Shown: in pieces, positions 1-9,126 of the stretch
How the letters are laid out: each line of letters opens with the position of its first letter
Position numbering within the stretch: position 1 is the stretch's first letter
From: Desulfobacteraceae bacterium
GTDB lineage: Bacteria > Desulfobacterota > Syntrophobacteria > Syntrophobacterales > Syntrophobacteraceae
Direction: 5' to 3'
DNA: 36,512 bases
Assembly: GCA_021372635.1 (NCBI GenBank)
Contig: JAJFUA010000233.1
Location: 1-36,512 of the forward strand
Position numbers and translations under genes: made by a program
Notes under the pieces: model-generated
What the model was told of the DNA's origin: nothing
Database searches by the model: none
What the model saw: only the letters and a program-made list of their open reading frames with translations

Positions 1-290
1 ATTACCGTCTGGATATGTCACCTGGATACGTTCATCGTTCATCTTAGCATCCTAACCTGGTACCTGATTCCTTCAATGTGGATGGATTGGCTATATGACC
101 AGAGGATCGATTCAACAAAAATAGGCACCCTGCCTCACAGAGAGGGAAGATGCCTACCATCCAAGAGACTCTTTACCGTCTCGTATATTCGTCTTCCTGC
201 TGCATTCCAGGCTCGCTGAGCCAACCGGGCTCCCTGCCACTATCCTGTGCAATCGCTCCTCTTCATTCGACACCTCGCAAGGTATGAACC
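1..290. other. Window edge, no gene seen
   Basis: I see no coding region or RNA gene here. There is no open frame with a plausible start and ribosome-binding site on either strand. It lies just downstream of the 3' end of the minus-strand tRNA-Val gene, so it may hold that gene's transcription end, but no clear hairpin followed by a T-run is visible. Confidence 0.4.
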
Positions 291-365
291 TGGTAGGCAC
301 GGGCGGTCTCGAACCGCCGACTTCTACCGCGTCAAGGTAGCGCTCTCCCCCTGAGCTACGTGCCT
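291..365 (-). tRNA. tRNA-Val (anticodon GAC)
   Basis: Read on the minus strand, this folds as a complete cloverleaf. The acceptor stem AGGCACG pairs with CGTGCCT, followed by discriminator A and an encoded CCA. The D arm starts TAGCTC and closes with GAGC. The anticodon stem CTACC/GGTAG encloses loop TTGACGC, giving anticodon GAC, which reads GUC and GUU valine codons. The T arm is GGCGG-TTCGAGA-CCGCC. It has no neighbouring tRNA or rRNA gene in the window, so it appears to be a single-gene transcription unit. Isoacceptor assignment is secure from the anticodon; aminoacylation itself is inferred. Confidence 0.96.
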
Positions 366-676
366 ACGCATGTCCAGTCTCTATAACGGTCCGGCCGTTG
401 TATGTCAAGCGAAATACTGCATGACCGCACGAAAGATCGGATGAAAGAGGGATGAATGAAACGGTCGCCGTCCAGTCACATGCCAATGAATTCGGCGTCT
501 TTTACCTCTTGAAATCCGGTCCAGGATAAGCGATTGTTCTTTCGCTTCGCAGCCGGTGTTACCTGCTGCCTTTTTTCCTGATATTTGCTCTTCGGAGTGC
601 CCGCGCGATCCTCCGCTTTCGGACCGCTTCAACTCGCCGTGCATACGAATGACCGTTACACCATTTGGAGACCATT
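366..676. other. Intergenic region, nothing clear
   Basis: This stretch of about 310 bases separates the minus-strand tRNA from the plus-strand GGDEF gene, so both promoters should lie here. I cannot pick out a convincing -35/-10 pair. Short open frames exist on both strands but lack ribosome-binding sites and read like chance frames in GC-rich DNA. Confidence 0.4.
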
Positions 677-1738
677 GTGGCCGAGGAACATCCTGCAGCA
701 AACAGTCCCCTTACCGAATTCGACGAGCAGCTTTTCCTGCTCAACTTCGCCACTCGACTGCTTACCGCATTCACGGACAAACAGATCCTCATCGATAACT
801 CGCTCGAAATTCTTGCCGATTTCAGCCATGCCCGCCGACTGGCTGTCATGACAATAGATGATGACGACCGCAGCCTGCTCGTGGAAGGCGTATGGGCGGG
901 TAAACCCTTTAGAATCGACACCACGAGGATTCCCCTGGCGAATCCGGCGCTCAAGGAGGTTTGCTCCATGTTGTCCGCCCGGACATACCCGCTCCGGATG
1001 GATGGGAAAGTGCCTCTGCCGGCTCCCCAGGAAGAGGGTGCGACGGGACAATGTCTTTGCGTTCCCCTGGGAGGCGCCTCCTTTCGTCTCGTCGGCGTGG
1101 CCACCTTCGAAATCCTTCCCGAAAACCGCCTTACATTCCAGGATCTTCAAAACCTCCGGGTGCTCGCCACCGTTCTGGCCATTTCCCTGGACAACGCAAA
1201 GCTCTTCGCCCAGGCGGTTTATGATGGCCTGACCGGCATCTATATTCGCCGCTATTACGAAATCAGGGTAAAGGAAGAGCTTTCCATGCTGAAGAGGCAG
1301 CCCGGAAGGGTCGCCATCATCCTGTTCGACATGGACAATTTCAAACGCATCAACGACCGTTTCGGTCACCTCGCGGGAGACCGTGTGCTGTGCGCTTTCG
1401 CCGGGCTGATGAAAGCCAACGTGCGTCAGCACGTGGATGTGATCTGCCGCTACGGCGGCGACGAATTCATCATCCTGCTTCCGGGTACGGGGCTGAACGA
1501 GGCCGTGGAAATCGCCGAGAGGCTGCGAGCGCTTTTCGAGGGTCTCCAGTTCGACGATCTCCCCAGGGACCGCCCTTTTACCGTAAGTGCGGGAGTCGCC
1601 TCCACAGACCACAGGAAGATGTTGCCTGCCGAAGAGATGTTGCAGAGTGCCGATCTCGCTCTCTACAAGGCGAAACAGACGGGCGGGAATCGGGTCGTGG
1701 CATGGCCCCAGGGGCAAAACGACCTTTCGGGCGGATGA
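677..1738 (+). CDS. GAF-GGDEF protein, probable diguanylate cyclase
   Basis: Predicted to make cyclic di-GMP from two GTP. The first ~175 residues look like a GAF-type sensor domain. A linker with the pattern DGLTGIYIRRYY leads into a GGDEF domain with an intact active-site loop, RYGGDEF (GGDEF at about residues 260-264), preceded by the FDMDNFKRIND metal/nucleotide segment. The usual allosteric inhibition site RxxD upstream of the loop reads QHVD, so product inhibition through the I-site is probably lost. I chose the GTG at 677 because GGAG (667-670) sits six bases ahead; an in-frame TTG at 665 is possible. No signal peptide or membrane helix is seen, so it is probably cytoplasmic. It converges on pgsA with only 36 bases between. 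Confidence 0.87.
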   Translation: MAEEHPAANSPLTEFDEQLFLLNFATRLLTAFTDKQILIDNSLEILADFSHARRLAVMTIDDDDRSLLVEGVWAGKPFRIDTTRIPLANPALKEVCSMLSARTYPLRMDGKVPLPAPQEEGATGQCLCVPLGGASFRLVGVATFEILPENRLTFQDLQNLRVLATVLAISLDNAKLFAQAVYDGLTGIYIRRYYEIRVKEELSMLKRQPGRVAIILFDMDNFKRINDRFGHLAGDRVLCAFAGLMKANVRQHVDVICRYGGDEFIILLPGTGLNEAVEIAERLRALFEGLQFDDLPRDRPFTVSAGVASTDHRKMLPAEEMLQSADLALYKAKQTGGNRVVAWPQGQNDLSGG

Positions 1739-1774
1739 AATCCGGGCACCCTCTTCCCCTGGAAACGAGAGGAT

Positions 1775-2326
1775 CTAGGGCCTGCCGTTGTGCGAACGGT
1801 GCCCTTCGAAAATGGAAAGCCCGATTTTGAGGTATTGAATGCCGCTCACGACGGAAAAGGCCGCCGTCGTCAGGAACAGGAAGCCGTAAACGTATGCCGG
1901 CAGTACAACCAGCGAAGACCCCATCGCCGCCAGCACGGTCAGCAACTGGAACAGGGTCGTCAGTTTGCTCATCAGCACGGGTTTAATGTCCACTTCGATC
2001 CTGTGGAACATGAGTGTCATCATACCCAGGAGGATCATCGCATCCCTGCTGATGGCGATGATGGCCAGCCAGTACGGGATCAGGTCGAGCCAGGCGAGCA
2101 GGAAAAAGGAAGTCACCAGCAGGAGCTTGTCCGCCAGTGGGTCCAGGTAGGCCCCCAACTGCGATTTCTGGTGGAAGAGCCGCGCAATGAGACCGTCCAG
2201 CCCATCAGTTACTCCGGCTACGAAGAAGACGGCCAGTGCCTGGTTCATCCTGCGGTCCAGGAGGAGCCAGACGAGAACGGGAGTCAGGAGAATGCGACTG
2301 AGCGTCAGGAAGTTCGGTATGGTCAT
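1775..2326 (-). CDS. pgsA: CDP-diacylglycerol--glycerol-3-phosphate 3-phosphatidyltransferase
   Basis: Membrane enzyme of phospholipid synthesis: it transfers a phosphatidyl group from CDP-diacylglycerol to an alcohol, here most likely glycerol-3-phosphate, on the way to phosphatidylglycerol. The CDP-alcohol phosphotransferase signature is complete: D41, D44, G45, A48, R49, G58, D62 and D66 in the pattern DxxDGxxAR-x8-GxxxDxxxD. The N-terminus MTIPNFLTLSRI is typical of PgsA, and several hydrophobic helices follow. At 183 residues it is of normal length. Its ATG overlaps the stop of the upstream gene as ATGA, so translation is probably coupled. Another alcohol acceptor cannot be ruled out from sequence, since the fold is shared across the family. 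Confidence 0.88.
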   Translation of the reverse strand: MTIPNFLTLSRILLTPVLVWLLLDRRMNQALAVFFVAGVTDGLDGLIARLFHQKSQLGAYLDPLADKLLLVTSFFLLAWLDLIPYWLAIIAISRDAMILLGMMTLMFHRIEVDIKPVLMSKLTTLFQLLTVLAAMGSSLVVLPAYVYGFLFLTTAAFSVVSGIQYLKIGLSIFEGHRSHNGRP

Positions 2327-3648
2327 TGCGAAGACTCTGGCGTTTTGGTTGGCGGTTCGATGAAAGCCAGGGACAGCGAGTGACTCTCATCGGAAAAAGC
2401 GGTAATCTTCACCTGTGAGCCGCTGGGAAGCATCACTCCATCGATTCCCGCCAGGGATTGTCCCTCGAGGCCGCTCAGATGGACCACGTTTTCTCCGGCC
2501 CCAAACTCCATCCCCTTCACCTGAATCGACTTGAACCGCTCCCGAAGGGCCTTTTCCAGTTCCGCCCAGTGGGCATATTGATGCCCGGTCTGAATGTGAA
2601 GCGTCCAGTCCACCGCATTTCCGGGCGATGGCGCGCCGCCGCCGGCCTGCACCTCTCCGGTCTGATCCCTGATCAACCGCTCCAACTGGGGAATGACCAG
2701 GAGGGCCAACTCCATTGCACCTTCCTGCTTCGACCCCTCCGCCACGGCCATGTCCTTTCGCACCTCCCCTTCCATTTTGCCGGATCCGACGTTCAGCAGG
2801 CGAAGGGTCGTTTCCAGCCTTGGCGCCCCCTTTCTCTGGTTCTGCTTCAAAACCACGGAACCGACCACCACGTGTGGAATACCAAGAGAGCGTGCGAGGG
2901 ACAGGGCCTGGTTGGAAGAGATGTTCCCCCGGTCGTCCACGGTGATCCCGCCGGGACCCGGCAGGCGCAAGGTCGTCTGGAAATCCTGGAATTCCTGCAA
3001 AGCGCTCGCCGCGAAGATTCCATTGGGATCGCGCCTGTCCGTTGGCACGACCCACTCCTCCTCCCATTTTTCCGCGACGGCCCACAGGATCTCCCGCCTG
3101 GAGAGTACCATTCCCCTGGGACCTTCCTGGGACATCTCCGCGTCGGCGGCGGAGGGAGGACCTGTGGCGGCGGCTGGATGAGACACCCCGGCGGGACTGC
3201 CGGCTGAATCGCCGGCCTGCGGCGCGGGTGCGACGTTCGCAGCGGGCGGCATCCATCCCGACTCTTCCAGGTCGTTCCGGAGCATGCCAACGTTCAACGT
3301 CACCTGCCCGGTTATCCGGAAAAGCCCTTTCCCGGACGACTCGGTAAAGACCTGGTACGTTTCGACATATCGTTCCGGGTTTTTGAGCATTTTTTCTTCG
3401 ATGGCGTTGTACTGGCTGGCCATCTGGGAAGGACTCAGAAAACTGCCGATGGCTTGCAGGATTGCCTGTGCCTGAAAATCCATCAGGGCATCCTGCTGCG
3501 ATCTGGCCATATCCTGGGGATTGTATGCGGCCTGCCCCTGGCAGAAGTACGATACGGTAGAGTCCTGGGCATGTCCCGTGCACGTGCCGCCCCACGCCCA
3601 CAATAAGGCAAGAGCGCACACGACAACGGACAATTGTCGGCGCTTCAT
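2323..3648 (-). CDS. Secreted protein with FlgT/LPP20-like N-terminal domain
   Basis: A 441-residue exported protein of unknown role. The start at 3648 is supported by GGAGG seven bases upstream and by the signal peptide it yields (MKRRQ, then a hydrophobic run ending near GHAQDS). The region after the signal, with AARSQQDALMDFQAQAI-like helices, ends in a turn resembling the N-terminal domain of FlgT and LPP20-type outer-membrane-associated proteins (resemblance judged by eye). After a Pro/Ala-rich linker comes a mixed alpha/beta domain with IPHVVVGSVV, reminiscent of periplasmic domains with a CsgG/TolB-like fold. A C-terminal domain follows. It precedes pgsA with a 4-base overlap. A link to flagella would be inference; the motAB genes of this window lie far away. 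Confidence 0.6.
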   Translation of the reverse strand: MKRRQLSVVVCALALLWAWGGTCTGHAQDSTVSYFCQGQAAYNPQDMARSQQDALMDFQAQAILQAIGSFLSPSQMASQYNAIEEKMLKNPERYVETYQVFTESSGKGLFRITGQVTLNVGMLRNDLEESGWMPPAANVAPAPQAGDSAGSPAGVSHPAAATGPPSAADAEMSQEGPRGMVLSRREILWAVAEKWEEEWVVPTDRRDPNGIFAASALQEFQDFQTTLRLPGPGGITVDDRGNISSNQALSLARSLGIPHVVVGSVVLKQNQRKGAPRLETTLRLLNVGSGKMEGEVRKDMAVAEGSKQEGAMELALLVIPQLERLIRDQTGEVQAGGGAPSPGNAVDWTLHIQTGHQYAHWAELEKALRERFKSIQVKGMEFGAGENVVHLSGLEGQSLAGIDGVMLPSGSQVKITAFSDESHSLSLAFIEPPTKTPESSQ

Positions 3649-3729
3649 GGATGACCTCCCCTCTTTCCTTTTCATCAGATCATCTGGTATCATAGCTTCT
3701 GCTGAAAAAAAAGAGGAGAATGGTCCCCT

Positions 3730-3975
3730 GTGAAACCGAAAGACAGCAACACCCGCCTGATCCTGATGACGCCTTCGGAGATCCACTTTCTTCGGTTCAT
3801 CGTGGAAGCTTACGAAGGCATCGGGGTCGTTACGACCATCGATCCGCGGCTCGGTCTGGTTCAGCTCAGTATCGCGCCGGGATGCGAACGGGATATGGAT
3901 GCGATCCTGAAGGCTGAAGAATCCAGGCTGGGAGTGCGCGCCATCGCTCTCGACACCGAATCCGCTCCGTTCTGA
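3730..3975 (+). CDS. Small DUF4911-like protein
   Basis: An 81-residue soluble protein with no signal peptide or membrane helix. It starts at a GTG with GAGGAG eleven bases upstream. The segment around IHFLRFIVEAYEGIG, followed by a DPRLGLVQL motif, fits my memory of the small DUF4911 family of deltaproteobacteria and relatives, whose function is unknown. It is divergent from the secreted-protein/pgsA pair, and 81 bases separate the two start codons, which must hold both promoters. A frame starting with ATG at 3720 also exists but reads through the same DNA in a poorer frame. Confidence 0.6.
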   Translation: MKPKDSNTRLILMTPSEIHFLRFIVEAYEGIGVVTTIDPRLGLVQLSIAPGCERDMDAILKAEESRLGVRAIALDTESAPF

Positions 3976-4209
3976 CGTGCGAGAGCCGCTCATTGCGCGC
4001 ATATCTTCCGAAACACTTCCGCGAAACGCACGGGATTCGTTCCGGTGCAAATCGCTTGCATTCCAGGGACGAGTTGGCTAACAATTGCAGGGTAAAACTT
4101 TTTTCACCTTTCAGCGTATATCGCCATTGAACGGGTTCTTCGAGGGGTCGGGCATTGCGATTCCAGTTTGAGTCACAGGTTTTCCAAACCTTTTCACGGG
4201 ACTGGTGAT

Positions 4210-4980
4210 ATGAAAGAAGCCCCTGGAAACACCGGCAAAAAAGACGCTATCCACCCGACTCTGGCTCACGGTATCCATACCTACCGGTATGGGGACGAAA
4301 TTGTCAGGGAGGGTGACGAGAACGAGTCCTTTTACGTCATCCTGGACGGCCATGTCAGGATCAGCCGGCAGGGCAAGAAGATACGCCAGATCAAGGCACA
4401 GGATATCTTCGGCCTGGAACACATTCTCACGAAGAGGCCTTCGCCGTACACGGCAAGAGCGATGGATAACGCAAGAATCGCCTCGTACGGTCCCGACGCC
4501 CTGGACCATTTCGTGCGCAACAATCCGCGGATGACTCAGATGATTCTCTCTTCCACGATGTATCAATTAACCACGACCACGCTCAGCTTTTCCCAGGAGA
4601 TCGACGTCTTCCCGATGGACGGCGTGCGCGTCAGCTTTTATACGGACGGGCAGGTCCTGGTCGAGGAGGGTGTCATCCACCGCGAGTTCTTCCGGCTGAT
4701 TTCCAGTCAGAAAGGCCTGCTCGTTACGGAAGGCAGCAAGGAACGGAGGATGATCCGAAAACCGGGCGAGTTTTTTGGAGAACTTGCCGGAATCCTCGAA
4801 ATCCCGAGCCCCGTCAAGGTGACCAGCATCGGCGAAAGTGTCGTCGAAGCTTACGCGGTCGCCGACATGGACGTTATCGTAAGAGAATACCCGGAAACTG
4901 CATTGCACGCGATGAACATTCTCATTTCCCACATTCATACCGCAGGAAAGCATCCCGCAGGAATTGACGGCATAGAGTAA
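4210..4980 (+). CDS. Tandem cyclic nucleotide-binding-fold protein
   Basis: A 256-residue cytoplasmic protein with two consecutive CNB-like beta-barrel domains. The first (about residues 15-110) has the typical GDEIVREGDENESFYVILDG pattern. The second (about 130-245) repeats the fold, with YTDGQVLVEEG and GEFFGELAGIL, the latter matching the phosphate-binding cassette core GE-x-AL. No helix-turn-helix follows, so unlike CRP it is unlikely to bind DNA directly. The ATG at 4210 is preferred to an upstream TTG at 4168 because it begins close to the first domain, but neither has a strong ribosome-binding site. Only three bases separate it from miaB, so the two are probably cotranscribed. The ligand is unknown. 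Confidence 0.75.
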   Translation: MKEAPGNTGKKDAIHPTLAHGIHTYRYGDEIVREGDENESFYVILDGHVRISRQGKKIRQIKAQDIFGLEHILTKRPSPYTARAMDNARIASYGPDALDHFVRNNPRMTQMILSSTMYQLTTTTLSFSQEIDVFPMDGVRVSFYTDGQVLVEEGVIHREFFRLISSQKGLLVTEGSKERRMIRKPGEFFGELAGILEIPSPVKVTSIGESVVEAYAVADMDVIVREYPETALHAMNILISHIHTAGKHPAGIDGIE

Positions 4981-4983
4981 AGA

Positions 4984-6348
4984 ATGAACCAGCCGCTCCA
5001 GGCCCCATCAGACAGGCCCCGTTACCTTTACGTACAGACTTTCGGCTGCCAGATGAACGAATACGATTCCCGCCGCGTGGAAGGCATTCTGGCCGCCGAG
5101 GGATACCGACTGACAGACGATATTTCCCTGGCAGACGTCATTTTTCTCAACACCTGTTCCGTTCGGGACAAGGCCGAACAGAAGGTTCATTCCTTTTTGG
5201 GGCGTCTGCGCAGGTTGAAGAAGCGCAATCCAGACCTTAAAATCATTGTTGCAGGATGCGTGGCTCAGCAGATCGGCAAAGGACTGCTGTCGAGGTTCGA
5301 GCACCTGGACGTTGTGCTCGGCACCCGCGGGATCTCATCGGTTGCCCAGGTCCTCGACAGAGTGTCTAAAACCGGCGAGAGGCTCTCTTTTCTCCCCCTG
5401 GAGGAACCCTCCGCGGAGCCGGGATCAAAGGAGGATCTTCCGTTCAACGCCGGCCAGGTAGCAGCCTCCGTGACCGTTATGCAGGGATGCAACAATTTCT
5501 GCACTTACTGCATCGTCCCTTACGTCAGGGGCAGGGAACGCAGCCGTCCCAGCGGCGAGATCGTCAAGGAGATCAACGGGCTTGTCGCGTGCGGCGTCCG
5601 TGAAGTCCTCCTCCTCGGGCAGAACGTGAACTCCTACGGCCGCGGCCTTGAAGAATCCGTTTCCTTCATCGACCTCCTGAAGCGTATCCACGAGGAAACG
5701 GACATTCAGAGAATCCGTTTCACGACGTCCCATCCGAAGGACCTCACGGACGGGCTCATCGAGTGCTTCGCAACTCTGCCGCGCCTGTGCGGATGTCTCC
5801 ATCTGCCCTTTCAGTCCGGTTCCGACAGGATACTCAAGCGGATGAACCGGGTGTACACGTCTGCCGAGTACATCGGAAAGATTGAAAAGCTTCGCCTCTG
5901 CTGTCCCGAAATCGGGCTGACTTCCGACGTAATGGTCGGCTTCCCCGGGGAGACGGAAGAGGATTTCCAGGACACACTGCGCCTGATGGATCGGGTCCAG
6001 TTCGACAATTTGTTTTCGTTTCGCTATTCTGATCGGCCCTACGCCAGGTCGGTGGAGTTCCCGGACAAGGTTTCGGAAGACATCAAGGCTCGCCGGCTCG
6101 CGGAACTGCAAGCCATGCAGGCGGAGATCACTCTCCGCAAAAACCGCGATGAAATCGGCAAGGTCCGGGAAATTCTCGTGGAAGGTCCCAGCAAGACCTC
6201 CAACGGACAACTGACGGGTCGAACGCAGCAGAACAAGATCGTCAATTTCGAAAGCACCGGGGATCTGACGGGAAGCTTCGCGCGCGTCCGGGTCATCGAC
6301 GCCTTTTCCCATTCTCTTCGCGGAGAACTCGTGGCCGATCTTCCGTAA
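4984..6348 (+). CDS. miaB: tRNA-2-methylthio-N6-dimethylallyladenosine synthase
   Basis: Radical SAM methylthiotransferase that adds a methylthio group to N6-isopentenyl-A37 in tRNAs reading UNN codons. The N-terminal methylthiotransferase domain carries cluster cysteines C22 (TFGCQMNEYDS), C58 (NTCSVRDKAEQK) and C92 (AGCVAQ). The radical SAM cluster motif is C169-x3-C173-x2-C176 (GCNNFCTYCIVPYVRGRERS). A C-terminal TRAM-like region follows, from about residue 385. The QMNEYDS and VRGRERSR signatures fit MiaB better than RimO or MtaB. The length of 454 residues is normal. It sits three bases after the double CNB-fold gene. Confidence 0.95.
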   Translation: MNQPLQAPSDRPRYLYVQTFGCQMNEYDSRRVEGILAAEGYRLTDDISLADVIFLNTCSVRDKAEQKVHSFLGRLRRLKKRNPDLKIIVAGCVAQQIGKGLLSRFEHLDVVLGTRGISSVAQVLDRVSKTGERLSFLPLEEPSAEPGSKEDLPFNAGQVAASVTVMQGCNNFCTYCIVPYVRGRERSRPSGEIVKEINGLVACGVREVLLLGQNVNSYGRGLEESVSFIDLLKRIHEETDIQRIRFTTSHPKDLTDGLIECFATLPRLCGCLHLPFQSGSDRILKRMNRVYTSAEYIGKIEKLRLCCPEIGLTSDVMVGFPGETEEDFQDTLRLMDRVQFDNLFSFRYSDRPYARSVEFPDKVSEDIKARRLAELQAMQAEITLRKNRDEIGKVREILVEGPSKTSNGQLTGRTQQNKIVNFESTGDLTGSFARVRVIDAFSHSLRGELVADLP

Positions 6349-6645
6349 CGTTGTTCGAAGCCGCCTTTCGCAGCGATTGTCTCCCTCACGCCCGCTGTCT
6401 TTCCGTTCCGTTCTTTCCGGACATCGGGAGGAATTCCCCGCAAGGCGGAGGATAGGCCCGCACGCAATCCCCGGCAGGGAAAGCGCGCATTTATTTGGTG
6501 ATCTTTTCGTGTTTCAAGGGTAACATAGCCTTGTGCATGTCCATCCGGGTTCCAGTGACCCCGCTCCCGCCCGGACATCCCGGTGACGGTTTCGCTTGCC
6601 GGTCCGGTTGCCTGTGTAAACCGGGCAGTCACAGAAGGAGACGCC
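6349..6645. other. Intergenic region, nothing clear
   Basis: About 297 bases between miaB and the DUF151 gene. No convincing frame, RNA or strong hairpin is visible. The end of the miaB transcript and the promoter of the next gene should lie here. The AT-richer patch near 6490-6530 is a plausible promoter area, but I cannot assign boxes. Confidence 0.3.
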
Positions 6646-7143
6646 ATGTATAGAGAGATGAAAGTGACGGGGTTGGTGATGGATCCGCAGACGAACACTC
6701 CGATTCTTATCTTGAAAGACCCTCACAGCGAATCGTCTCTTCCCATCTGGATCGGTCTCCTCGAAGCGACCGCAATCGCCACGGAACTCGAAAAGATACA
6801 ATTCCCACGTCCCATGACTCACGACCTGATCAAGAACTGTTTCGAGCATCTTCACGTGAAAGTGGAGCGCATAGAAGTCTACGACCTCCGCAACAACACT
6901 TACTATGCATTGATCTATCTTCGCGACCGGGAGGCGGTAAGCACCATCGATGCGCGTCCCAGCGACGCCATCGCCATCGCGCTTCGAACCAACGCCCCCA
7001 TTTTCGTGAAGGAGGACGTGCTTGTTAAGTACCAGAAATCCGAGGATCCGAAGCGGCCCGTTCTCGACAGGGAAAACAAGGAAAAATGGGCCAAGATCCT
7101 CGAGGAACTCGACCCGGAGGAGTTCAGCAAATACAAGATGTAA
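6646..7143 (+). CDS. DUF151 bifunctional nuclease family protein
   Basis: A 165-residue cytoplasmic protein of the DUF151 (bifunctional nuclease, BFN) family, known in plants and Mycobacterium for RNase/DNase activity; the bacterial role is poorly defined. Family landmarks are visible: VTGLVMDPQTNTPILILKD near the start, LPIWIGLLEATAIATEL, RPMTHDLIKN and the signature RPSDAIAIALR with downstream PIFVKEDVL. The ATG at 6646 is chosen because AAGGAG lies five bases upstream and the family begins with this MYREMKVTGL-type strand; an upstream in-frame ATG at 6583 would add an unrelated tail. It stands alone between miaB and adenine deaminase. Confidence 0.9.
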   Translation: MYREMKVTGLVMDPQTNTPILILKDPHSESSLPIWIGLLEATAIATELEKIQFPRPMTHDLIKNCFEHLHVKVERIEVYDLRNNTYYALIYLRDREAVSTIDARPSDAIAIALRTNAPIFVKEDVLVKYQKSEDPKRPVLDRENKEKWAKILEELDPEEFSKYKM

Positions 7144-7332
7144 TGCTTTCATGCGGCACCTCGTCTTCCACCTGGCCTTCGAGCCGTTCCCAACGGCACC
7201 TGTTTGCGTCGTTGGGCGGCGCGCTTGTTCCGACAATTCACTTCGACCATACACTGACGAACCGGTCTGTGCCTTCCCCAAAGAACGTGGCCATTCCGTG
7301 CAGGAAGATCATCGACCGGCAGGGAGGGAAGT

Positions 7333-9063
7333 ATGAAATGGGACAACAGGCGACTGATCGAATCGATCGAAGTCGCCCAGGGCAAACGCCCCGCGGAATT
7401 GTGCCTTCGCCATTGCCGACTCGTTAATGTGCTTTCCGGACGGATCGAATCCGTCGACATCGCCGTCCATAAGGGGTTCGTTCTCGGCTGGGGACAATAC
7501 GAAGCCGTCCAGGAGATCGACCTGGACGGGATGTATGTCTGCCCCGGTTTTATCGACGGGCATATTCATATAGAGAGCACTCTGCTCGATCCCACCCGGT
7601 TCAGCGATGCCGTCGCCCCGTGGGGCACTTCCGCGGTGATCGCCGATCCGCATGAGATCGCGAACGTCCTCGGCCTCGACGGCCTGCGCTATTTTCTCCA
7701 GGCATCGGAAGGCCTTCCCATCGACATATACTTCAACCTGCCGAGTTGCGTCCCGGCAACCCCTCTCGAGACGTCGGGAGCCAGCCTCGGCGCCGCCGAT
7801 CTTCTCTCTCTGCTGCCGCACCCGAGGATCCTGGGACTGGCGGAGATGATGAACTTTCCCGGTGTGCTCCACGCGTTTCCCGACGTGATCGAAAAGCTCC
7901 TCCTCTTCCAGGAAGGCGTCATCGACGGCCATGCCCCCCGCCTCGGCGGCATTCCCCTCAACGCGTATCTCGTGGCAGGGGTGTCTTCCGACCACGAGTG
8001 CACCACGCTCGAGGAGGGCCGCGAGAAACTCTCCAAGGGAATGACCCTGATGATCCGGGAGGGAAGTCAATCCAAAGACCTCGCCGCCCTTCTCCCGGCA
8101 GTGGACGAGCATACCTGGCCTCATTGCATGTTCGTGAGCGACGACCGCCACCCCGACGACCTTCTCCGCAAAGGGCACATGAACGTGATCGTCAATCGCG
8201 CCATGGAACTCGGTATGGACCCCGTACGCGCATTGAGCCTCGCGACGTTCACGGCGGCACGATATTTCCGGCTTCCCCGCATGGGCGCCATCGCCCCCGG
8301 CTACCGCGCGGATTTCACCGTGAGCCCGACTCTCAAGCCGTGGGTCCCCGTGCAGGTTTTCAAACGCGGAATACCGGTCGCACGAAACGGAAAGCTTCTG
8401 AACACGAGCGCCCCGCCGCCGTGTCCGCACGCTCCGGCGAGTCCCATGAACCTGACGCGCCTCTCCGTGGAGGACCTTGCCGTGCCCGCCCTCGGAGGGA
8501 GCCTCCGCGTTATCGGAGTGCAGGAAGGCACGCTGCTTACGAAGCACCTCCTGCTGCCTCCCAAAATCGAAGCCGGCCATGCAGTTGCGGACCTGGACCG
8601 GGACATTCTGAAAATGGCCGTTTTCAACCGTTACCTGCCGGACCGCCCTCCGGCGGTCGCTTTCGTGCAGGGCATCGGCCTCCGCAGTGGGGCCATCGCA
8701 ACCAGCGTGGCACACGACTCACACAACATCATCGCCGTCGGAGTCAGTGACGCGGCCATCGTCAGGGTGGTGGATGCGGTCAGGCAGGCGGGAGGCGGCA
8801 TGGCCGCGGGGGCTGAAAAGGGCACTGTCGACATACTGCCGCTGCCGCTCGCCGGACTCATGTCCGACGCCCCCCTCGACCGGGTGGTGGAACGCCTGGA
8901 AATCCTCAAGGCACGTGCCTCGGATGCCGGGTCGCCACTTCAAAACCCTTTTATGGCTCTCTCATTCCTGGCTCTTCCCGTCATCCCCGAACTCAAGCTG
9001 ACCGACCTGGGCCTTGTGGATGTATCTTCCTTCTCCTTCGTCCCACTGTTCCAGGAGGAATGA
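7333..9063 (+). CDS. ade: Adenine deaminase
   Basis: Amidohydrolase that converts adenine to hypoxanthine and ammonia in purine salvage. The metal-binding HxH motif is present in FIDGHIHIESTLLDP (H77, H79). Further family landmarks are SAVIADPHEIANVLG, the acidic MFVSDDRHPDDL segment and VSSDHECTTLEEGREKL. The C-terminal domain contains SVAHDSHNIIAVG, typical of the AdeC-type enzyme. The length of 576 residues is normal. A strong ribosome-binding site (GGGAGGGAAG) precedes the ATG. It is followed after 63 bases by the ferritin-like gene, so cotranscription is possible, although the functions are not obviously related. Confidence 0.95.
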   Translation: MKWDNRRLIESIEVAQGKRPAELCLRHCRLVNVLSGRIESVDIAVHKGFVLGWGQYEAVQEIDLDGMYVCPGFIDGHIHIESTLLDPTRFSDAVAPWGTSAVIADPHEIANVLGLDGLRYFLQASEGLPIDIYFNLPSCVPATPLETSGASLGAADLLSLLPHPRILGLAEMMNFPGVLHAFPDVIEKLLLFQEGVIDGHAPRLGGIPLNAYLVAGVSSDHECTTLEEGREKLSKGMTLMIREGSQSKDLAALLPAVDEHTWPHCMFVSDDRHPDDLLRKGHMNVIVNRAMELGMDPVRALSLATFTAARYFRLPRMGAIAPGYRADFTVSPTLKPWVPVQVFKRGIPVARNGKLLNTSAPPPCPHAPASPMNLTRLSVEDLAVPALGGSLRVIGVQEGTLLTKHLLLPPKIEAGHAVADLDRDILKMAVFNRYLPDRPPAVAFVQGIGLRSGAIATSVAHDSHNIIAVGVSDAAIVRVVDAVRQAGGGMAAGAEKGTVDILPLPLAGLMSDAPLDRVVERLEILKARASDAGSPLQNPFMALSFLALPVIPELKLTDLGLVDVSSFSFVPLFQEE

Positions 9064-9126
9064 ACGATCGGCCGGGAACCGAGAGGATCGGGCTAACTGA
9101 CCTCCAACCAGGAAAAGGAGGCAACC

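Noticed and set aside
7344-8715. Long minus-strand open frames opposite adenine deaminase, RNase D, MiaB and other genes
   Set aside because: They are mirror frames of GC-rich genes with strong family matches on the other strand, and have no ribosome-binding sites or domains.
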